From Flaccisagitta enflata (Eukaryota; Chaetognatha; Sagittoidea; Aphragmophora), in contig OZ231126.1 of assembly GCA_965153355.1 (NCBI GenBank), positions 80,104,001-80,168,000 of the forward strand: a stretch of DNA of 64,000 nt, read 5' to 3'. Below are positions 56,916 through 64,000 of the stretch, one piece after another. Position numbers and translations under genes: made by a program. Under the pieces are notes generated by a model, which was not told the origin of the DNA, ran no database searches, and worked only from the letters and a program-made list of their open reading frames with translations. Every line of letters starts with the position of its first letter. Position 1 is the stretch's first letter.

Positions 56916-57108
56916 GCTCATAAATATCTGGACGCCTCAGAAGGAGCACTGATTTTGGAAAGGTGGTGCGCCCAGAGGAATTGCCCCATCTACTCAAGAT
57001 TGGTTGCACTTGGAAGATTTTACACAGTTTTTAAAAGTAGGTCGCTCAATTGATTTGGGTGCAGCACCTTTTCAAATTTGCTTCACCAAACTCCCCATAT
57101 TTATGAGC
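56916..57108. mobile_element. Short MITE with TA target duplication
   Basis: The ends are GCTCATAAATATCTGG and its near complement CCCATATTTATGAGC, each bordered by TA (56914-56915, 57109-57110). It is 193 bp and non-coding. The CATAAATAT core also occurs in the termini of the Tc1 element at 52979. Confidence 0.65.
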
Positions 57109-57276
57109 TAGATTCTTAATCTTTTTGATTTATGTCATCCTTGACGATGACAAATGGAACGAGCATATGACAAGGGGAAATGACATTGAAAATGACAGTG
57201 GAAAATGTTTTAACATCACCTTTTCAACGTGTTCATCGGGCAAAATACGAGGCAATCAAATCAAAACAAAAGACAA

Positions 57277-57279
<3 letters not shown>

Positions 57280-57331
<52 letters not shown>

Positions 57332-57375
57332 AAGAGAAAGAGAAAGAGAAAGAGAAAGAAAAAGAACAAGAAAAA
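57280..57375. repeat. GA / GAAA microsatellite
   Basis: (GA)n passing into (GAAAGA)n. Confidence 0.9.
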
Positions 57376-57677
57376 GAGAGAGATAGAGGAGAGGACAGAA
57401 AGAAAAGACTTTGAGACAGACAGACCTAAGGACAAATTGTTATATAGACCGTTTGACAGAAGTGACGATAAGAAGATGTCTGGAAGGTGTATTGATGACG
57501 AAGAAAGTTGTCAAGGTATTTTAAATACATTTGCATATTGGCGCGTATGAATTTTTCATTTTTCTGCGAGTCACCTCTCTAGAAATCAATACATGCAATC
57601 AAAGATAATAAATTCTGCAAAAAAAGAATTTGTGTAATCTATTGACAGAAATTTTGTTTTAATGTCTATTTTTGTTG

Positions 57678-58220
57678 AAACAAGGCTAACGCCTATAAGT
57701 CATATGCATAAATAGCATAAATAGCTTAAGATGACTTATAGTGACTTAAACTGACTTAAAATGACTCAAAATGACTTAAAATGACTTAAGATGACTTTAA
57801 AAAACATAAAATGACTTAATTGACTAAATTGGCCTGATTGATATAAGTGACTTAAAATGACTTTATATGACTTGACCATGTGTTGACTTTAAGCACAAGT
57901 CTTGCCTGGTCCACAGTCCAGGCTTACTTATCCATTGATAGTTGGAGATACCTTTTATGATTTATGTTTTTTGCTGTTAGTTGAATTAAACGATTAAGTC
58001 TTTTAACATCTTATATTCAAAATGACTTAAAACGACTTAGAAGGACTTAGAATGACTTATAATGGCATTTGGGAAGAAGCTGTGAGCCCGAAAAGCTTGA
58101 AAACTCCATAGAAGTAAAAAGGGGACCAATCGACCAACCGTCGGACCGACCGACCAACCGACCGACCAACCGACCGACCGACAAAGCGGGGTGTAGAGTC
58201 GCGTAGCAAGCGACTAAAAA
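57678..58220 (-). mobile_element. Family A element (A2 subtype), enlarged
   Basis: The plus strand reads AACAAGGCTAACGCCTATA, AGTCATATGC and long runs of ATGACTTAAA decamers (57725-57880, 58018-58065), broken by about 140 bp of unrelated sequence. A GACCGACCAACC tract (58140-58182) and AAAGCGGGGTGTAGAGTCGC, GTAGCAAGCGACTAAAA follow. The terminal complement has decayed. Confidence 0.65.
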
Positions 58221-58978
<758 letters not shown>

Positions 58979-59055
58979 AAATCCCAATATCCTATCCATA
59001 TAATTCACATGGAGCGCCTAAGACCCCCGAAAGTCCCCTGGGTTTTCTAGAGATT

Positions 59056-59056
<1 letters not shown>

Positions 59057-59132
<76 letters not shown>
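59057..59132. repeat. GA microsatellite, second half of an inverted pair
   Basis: A perfect (GA)n of about 75 bp, complementary to the CT array at 58867. Confidence 0.95.
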
Positions 59133-59136
<4 letters not shown>

Positions 59137-59139
59137 GAG

Positions 59140-59991
59140 AGAGTTTTTGAAACACAACAGCCGTCTGTTGTCATGGACAGTGAAACAAAGGAGAGAGGGA
59201 GGAGGAGGAGGAGGAGGAGAAGGAGAGGGAGGAGGACGAGAGGGAGGGACGATGGCAAGTCTGAGTTGAATTCACAACAACCAATTGAAAAGGAAAACAA
59301 AGCGAAGAACGGAAGAATAGCAAATGAAGTGGGGGTGGGGGAGGGGGGGCCTGGGGGGGCAGGGGGGAAGAATCTATTAAGGTGTGGAGGCGAAACAGGG
59401 GAGAAGAGGAGGGGGGGTTGAAGGGGAGGTAAGATAAAGTTTTTTGCATGGGTGTTTGATCATTCTTTCTTCGTAAGATGGGTGACACTGAACTCTATCG
59501 ACATGCGTATATTTATATCGTCTATTGGCTATTCTTCGTCTCTTTCTAATCTAGCTTGTATGTGCATATACGTATTTCAATATGAAAAATAAGCTACTCA
59601 GTTTACATCGACTTACATTTGTTTGTTTGTATGTGTTGGGGGGGGGAGGAGTAGGGGCAGGATGGGCTGGAAACTGCAGAATGAAATCCACTGGGAAACC
59701 CCTGCGGCTTTTGATGTTGAAAGAAAAAAGAAAATAAAGAAAGACAAATAAAAAAGAATCGAAAGTGAATATATTTTCTCTTGCCTTTCTTTCTTTTGTT
59801 TTCGTAAGGTTGGAGTTAATGAATAACATTATAATGGATGTACTTTTCTTATTTGTCTCCGAGAGGTGTCTCTCACTGTGGCAGTTGCTCTTTTTCTTCT
59901 CTTTTCTTATTTATTTTTTTTCTTGTTTCTTTTTTTATCGCAAAATCGATTCTTTGAAAACTACTTTTTTTTCTCTCCCATCTCTGTTTTA
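59140..59991. other. Non-genic stretch
   Basis: A GGA-rich patch (59195-59245) and G-rich patch (59328-59425). No gene recognised. Confidence 0.5.
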
Positions 59992-60235
59992 GGGCGCGTT
60001 TCTAGTCACAGACAATCATGTTTTTAAAGGGCCATTCATTTGCTCGCACCGCTTACTCCACTCACTCTGCAGCGCTCCACTTAGCTACGCTCTGTTCACA
60101 GGTTTGCTCACTCACTTTGCTCACTCCCTCATGGCCCCTGAGTCATGGGACTGTTGAATTTCATGAATATGTGCGCATGCTGTAAACGAGTTTAATGGGA
60201 ACAATCGCGTTTGTTGTCGTCAGAAGGAACATGCT
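59992..60235. mobile_element. Family D MITE, decayed
   Basis: It starts GGGCGCGTTTCTAGTCACAG with ACAATCATGTTTTTAAAGGG. The right end is decayed (GTCAGAAGGAACATGCTC). The interior has CGCTCC/CTCACT motifs as in other D copies. Confidence 0.5.
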
Positions 60236-60551
60236 CATACTCTTTTTTCGCACTGAATTACTGCAACCCGTTAAAACCCGTTAATGCTTCATGTCAGTTT
60301 TAAAAGTAATGAATTGAAGGAACGTCCTCGTTTTTCATTCTCGTTTAAAGAGTTTCTATTCATTAAGTGCTAAAAGCTTTTTTCTTTCTTTTTTCGTCTT
60401 CTAAAAATAGAGAGAAAAGAGTCAAAGCTCCCCTATCCCCCTCTCCCCCCAGAAAAGAGGCATGGATGGGGGAGGGGGGGGAGTCGTAGGAGAATAATAG
60501 AAAGTCTACAGGAACAAACTTTAGTTCTTAAACTTACTTATTTCTCTTTTT

Positions 60552-60853
60552 TTTTAGATGCGTCCTCGCATCTCTATAATAGGCTGTGTCCGTTGGTCGG
60601 TTGGTTGGTCGGTTGGTTGGTTGGTTGGTTGGTCGGTAACGCATTCACTTAACACATCAAAATCATGCTTTTTTTAAACAGTAAAGTGGTTCTAACCCAG
60701 TAAAAGTAGCATACACTTAGTAATTCATTGATTATATCATATATTCACTCATAAATGATGTTCATTCATAAAAAACATTCATTTATAAAAAAAACATTCA
60801 TTCATAAAAACATTCATTCAAAGAGGACGCATCGTTGGCCTACTTGGGCTTGT
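60552..60853 (+). mobile_element. Family B element
   Basis: It starts TTTTTAGATGCGTCCTCGCA, TCTCTATAATAGGCTGTG, a GGTTGGTC tract (60593-60637) and GTAACGCATTC. The body has CATTCATTCATAAAAA-type repeats. The 3' end is GAGGACGCATCGTTGGCC and TACTTGGGCTTGTTT. Eleven bases at the start (GATGCGTCCTC) are exactly complementary to GAGGACGCATC near the end. Confidence 0.8.
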
Positions 60854-61324
60854 TTATTCACTATGTTTCTTTTTTCCCTTTGTTTCTTAATGTTTCTTTT
60901 CTACGGTTCTCTTTCTTTCTTTCTGAATATCTTTGCTCTTTCTTTTCTTTCTCTTATATTTTCTGAACATTCTTTCTTGCTTTCTTACCTGATTTTCAAT
61001 CTCCTACTTTTTTTTTATCTCAATCTATCCTCCTTCTTCTTGATTTCCTTCGTCCTTAGGCTCAGTGTTCTTCGAAGTTACAAATGTTTTTTTTTTTCAT
61101 TTCTTTCACTTCTTCTTTCTTTCCTATGAATACTTCATGACCAATCTACTTTTCACCAACTTTGCTTCTTTCACCCCCCCCCACTCCTTTCTCAGGAGGC
61201 CTCACCTCTTCCCATCACCCCAAAACAACGCATAGACCCTCGGGCCATATCACAGACTAGCACGGCTCCACCTTCTCCACGCGAATCCGTTTAAAATGCA
61301 GTCCAATTGAACCTCGAAGCCTCC

Positions 61325-61690
61325 CCCCCTTTTCCCCTCCTACCCCCTCTTCCCCTCCTACCCCCATTTCCCCTCCTACCCCCTCTTCCCCTCCTACCCC
61401 CATTTCCCCCGTACACGCTTCCGTGTCTTACCCATATTTTTCATGAATCGAAATTAGTGTTTGTTTGTGATCATCATTACTAAGTTTGCCGTATTTCTAG
61501 TTGCGCTTCTTTATTTGTCCAAGCCTCCACTTCCCCTCTCTTCCCCTCCTACAAATACCCTCGTACACACTTCCGTGTCTTACCCACCCATATTTCTCAC
61601 ATATCGAAGTTAGCGTTTGTTTGCGATCATCATTACTAAATTTGCCGTACTTCAAGACGCTTTTATTCATTTGTCCGAACCACCACCTTT
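61325..61690 (+). repeat. C-rich short tandem repeat and a ~152-bp direct duplication
   Basis: CCCCTCCTACCCCC-type units repeat at 61328-61410. A block CTTCCGTGTCTTACCCA, with GTTTGTTTG(C/T)GATCATCA further on, occurs at about 61418 and again at about 61570. Non-coding. Confidence 0.75.
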
Positions 61691-61782
61691 TACTCAAATC
61701 TATTTTGGTCTGTGAGGGATCGATTTGTGAAATTTTAAAATATCTCTGAAATTAAAAAAAAAAGTTTCTTAAAAACTCCGTG

Positions 61783-61964
61783 TTTTTAGTCGCGTGCACG
61801 TTACTCTCCAACCCACTATGTCCGTCGGTCCATAACACTTTTTTCGTGGTTTTCGGCGTTTTTTGCATTACGGCTCCTGCCCAAATGCTTGGTTAGTCTT
61901 TTTTTTTATCACTGCCCCTGCCCACCCGCACGCGACTTCGGTGCCCGTGTATCCGGCCTTGTTT
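61783..61964 (+). mobile_element. Family A element (A1 subtype)
   Basis: It starts TTTTTAGTCGCGTGCACGTT and ACTCTCCAACCCACTATGTC. It has almost no tetranucleotide tract (GTCGGTCC only), then ACGGCTCCTGCCC, CCCCTGCCCACCCGC, ACGCGACTTCGGTGCCCG and TATCCGGCCTTGTTT. The start AGTCGCGTGC and sub-terminal GCACGCGACT are complementary. Confidence 0.75.
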
Positions 61965-62196
61965 GAAGAAGATGTTAAAAAAGATGGATATTCTTACCAT
62001 TGATACAATTAAAACAGAATATTGATAATAATTGATTTTTTGTCGAAAAGAAAGAAGAGGAAATCGCCACGTACTTACACTACATTTTTTTCAGTTGTTT
62101 TCGTCCTCTTTCTCGTCTCATTCCCCCCCCCCCCCCCCGCGAGACTATCTCATCTTTCAGGGGGCGTTTCTTCTTTTCTTACATTATTTAATACAC

Positions 62197-62395
62197 TTTT
62201 TAGTCGCGTTCTACGCGACTCTACACCCCGCTATGTTGGTCCATCGGTCGGTCGGTTGGTCAGTTAGTCGGTCGGTTGGTTGGTCCCCTTTTTACTTTTT
62301 CGCTTTTTGAGCTTACTGCTCCTGCCCCAATGCCCAAGTGACCTTCTCCAGCACTACTCCTGCCCACCCGCACGCGACTGGGGTAGCCGTGTATC
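62197..62395 (+). mobile_element. Family A element (A1 subtype), 3' tip lost
   Basis: It starts TTTTTAGTCGCGTTCTACGC and GACTCTACACCCCGCTATG, with a GGTCGGTT tract (62236-62284). TTACTGCTCCTGCCCC, CTCCTGCCCACCCGC, ACGCGACTGGGGTAGCCG and TGTATC follow. The CGGCCTTGTT tip is replaced by pyrimidine-rich sequence. Confidence 0.7.
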
Positions 62396-62793
62396 TTTCA
62401 ATTTCTTTCATCTTTTCTTTCTCTTCTTTCTTCTTCTTTTTTTCTTTTGTTCTCTCTTTTTTTTCGTGTTGCCTTCGGCGGCGTCCTTGTGAAGAAAAAG
62501 ACGAAGACGACAGTTTGGCAATAGGAAGGTTGCAGCATCGACGTAGTGGCAGAAATGACAGGGGAGGGGGTTGGTAGGGGAGGGGGTGTGTAGCTTAGGG
62601 GGATATTTGCGCCAGGGGTGATATGGCACGTCAGGTAGCTAGAGTTGGGAGAACTTATGTCGTGACTGTCGGAATCGACAGTCACACCCCATTGTGTCGA
62701 TCAGTCGACATCATGGTCAAAAACCGTCACGACCTACTGACTGACAGACAAAGGAAAAGGTGAAGAAAAAGAGAGCGAGAGAGTCGTCTCACT

Positions 62794-62799
<6 letters not shown>
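62396..62799. other. Non-genic stretch
   Basis: Pyrimidine tract (62396-62465) then mixed sequence. No gene recognised. Confidence 0.5.

Positions 62800-62888
<89 letters not shown>
62800..62888. repeat. CT microsatellite
   Basis: A perfect (CT)n of about 88 bp, with decayed CT repeats to 62935. Confidence 0.95.
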
Positions 62889-62891
<3 letters not shown>

Positions 62892-63224
62892 GCTCTCTTT
62901 CTCACTTTCTCTCTCTCTCTCTCTAACTCTCTCTCAATCCTGGATCACCTACGATTTTTTTCACTTACAAGATTCTCTCTTAGTCGTCCTGCATAATGAA
63001 GAAATGAAACAGAAACAGCATGACGGCAACAATATTTAGCAGTGACAATGTCGAAACTTAAAAGAAGGCATTTAAGGGAAACGAAACTTTTGATAACCAA
63101 TTGGTTTTTAGATAGTGTCGCTGATCTCTACAGGTAGCACAGGTACAACCGACACAGCAGGTATAGCAGAGGCAGCGGCTACGGCATCAAGCCCATTGTA
63201 AAGAGAGAGATACAAGGGGGGAGG

Positions 63225-63329
<105 letters not shown>

Positions 63330-63435
63330 CTCTCCGCGAGCTGCGACACATTTTTTCTCGTTTTACAGCAACGGCGGATTTCGAAGAATTAATCTTGCTA
63401 GAATCTGTCAGACTGTCTGTCTGAGACTGACTTAA

Positions 63436-63557
<122 letters not shown>

Positions 63558-64000
63558 CTGTAACTGTCGCGTGCGATGTTCATTTTCACGGGTTTTTCCT
63601 TGCCGCTATCGCCGTCGCCAATGTCGTGGAAAAAGTACCATCCAATACTGAATCCTGATATACGGTTTTACCTCTTTCTCTTCTGGCTCTTCCGTCTTCC
63701 GCACTTCTTTATGTCACTTTCCATTTTCTTTTTTTCCGGCTTCCTTTCAACCTAGCTGGATGACACTGTTTGGTCTATTCACTGTTTGGTCTATTCACCA
63801 TGCACCATGACGTATCTCTGTACCATGTTCTGTTGATGTTTGATAATTTCGAGTTGTCAAATTTTTCCGTGATAAATGCTGATGGTTTTCTGAAGATAGA
63901 TAATACTCGCAAGTCAGCACCACAGCGCACCTTTTTTCCCCCCAAACACTCGCCTTTCTACTTCTCTATCTTTTTATCTTTTCGCCATAAGTTGTGTACT

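Overview
This is eukaryotic, almost entirely non-genic DNA. Nothing resembles a bacterial operon, and I could not identify a single convincing host protein-coding gene, rRNA or tRNA. The window is saturated with long perfect microsatellites (CT/GA, TTG/CAA, TTC/GAA, ATC, GT, GTCC, TGTC) and carries one non-LTR retrotransposon, Tc1/mariner relics, several palindromic or inverted-repeat elements, and multi-copy families I do not recognise. A degenerate TTAGGG tract (19967-20055) fits a lineage with TTAGGG telomeres. The strongly pyrimidine/purine-asymmetric sequence would suit a slime mould such as Physarum or a repeat-rich marine invertebrate. The organism cannot be fixed from sequence alone and this is a low-confidence inference.

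Layout. 1-5.7 kb: a palindromic TA-flanked element, then ATC, GA, CAA, TTG and AAC/GAC arrays. 6.4-11.8 kb: short dispersed elements (families A, C and D, defined here), a nested hAT-like element and a 109-bp pyrimidine minisatellite. 11.9-15.4 kb: a Tc1-related element and a foldback element. 15.9-17.5 kb: two near-identical ~620-bp direct repeats around 345 bp, flanked by AGAT, resembling a terminal-repeat retrotransposon in miniature. 18.8-21.2 kb: families A, B and C plus telomere-like DNA. 21.56-25.0 kb: a nearly intact non-LTR retrotransposon with a 12-bp target-site duplication. 25-49 kb: microsatellites with many A, B and D copies, including a three-deep nest at 42.25-43.61 kb. 49.5-52.15 kb: a 44-bp minisatellite with a CACGTG in most repeats. 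52.2-64 kb: D, Tc1, C, A and B copies and more microsatellites.

The most interesting system is the A/B/C group. Each copy starts after a T run, often inside a pyrimidine tract, with a short hairpin (A: AGTCGCG...CGCGACT; B: AGATGCG...CGCATCT; C: GGGCAGCGGCCCC...). A variable GTCC/GGTC tetranucleotide array follows, then a family-specific body, and near the 3' end a 9-11 nt segment complementary to the element's own first bases. Several substitutions at the 5' end are matched by compensatory changes at the 3' end of the same copy. A and B also share a (G)GGC(C/T)TTGTT end. I found no coding capacity in them, so they are probably non-autonomous or RNA-structured elements mobilised in trans.
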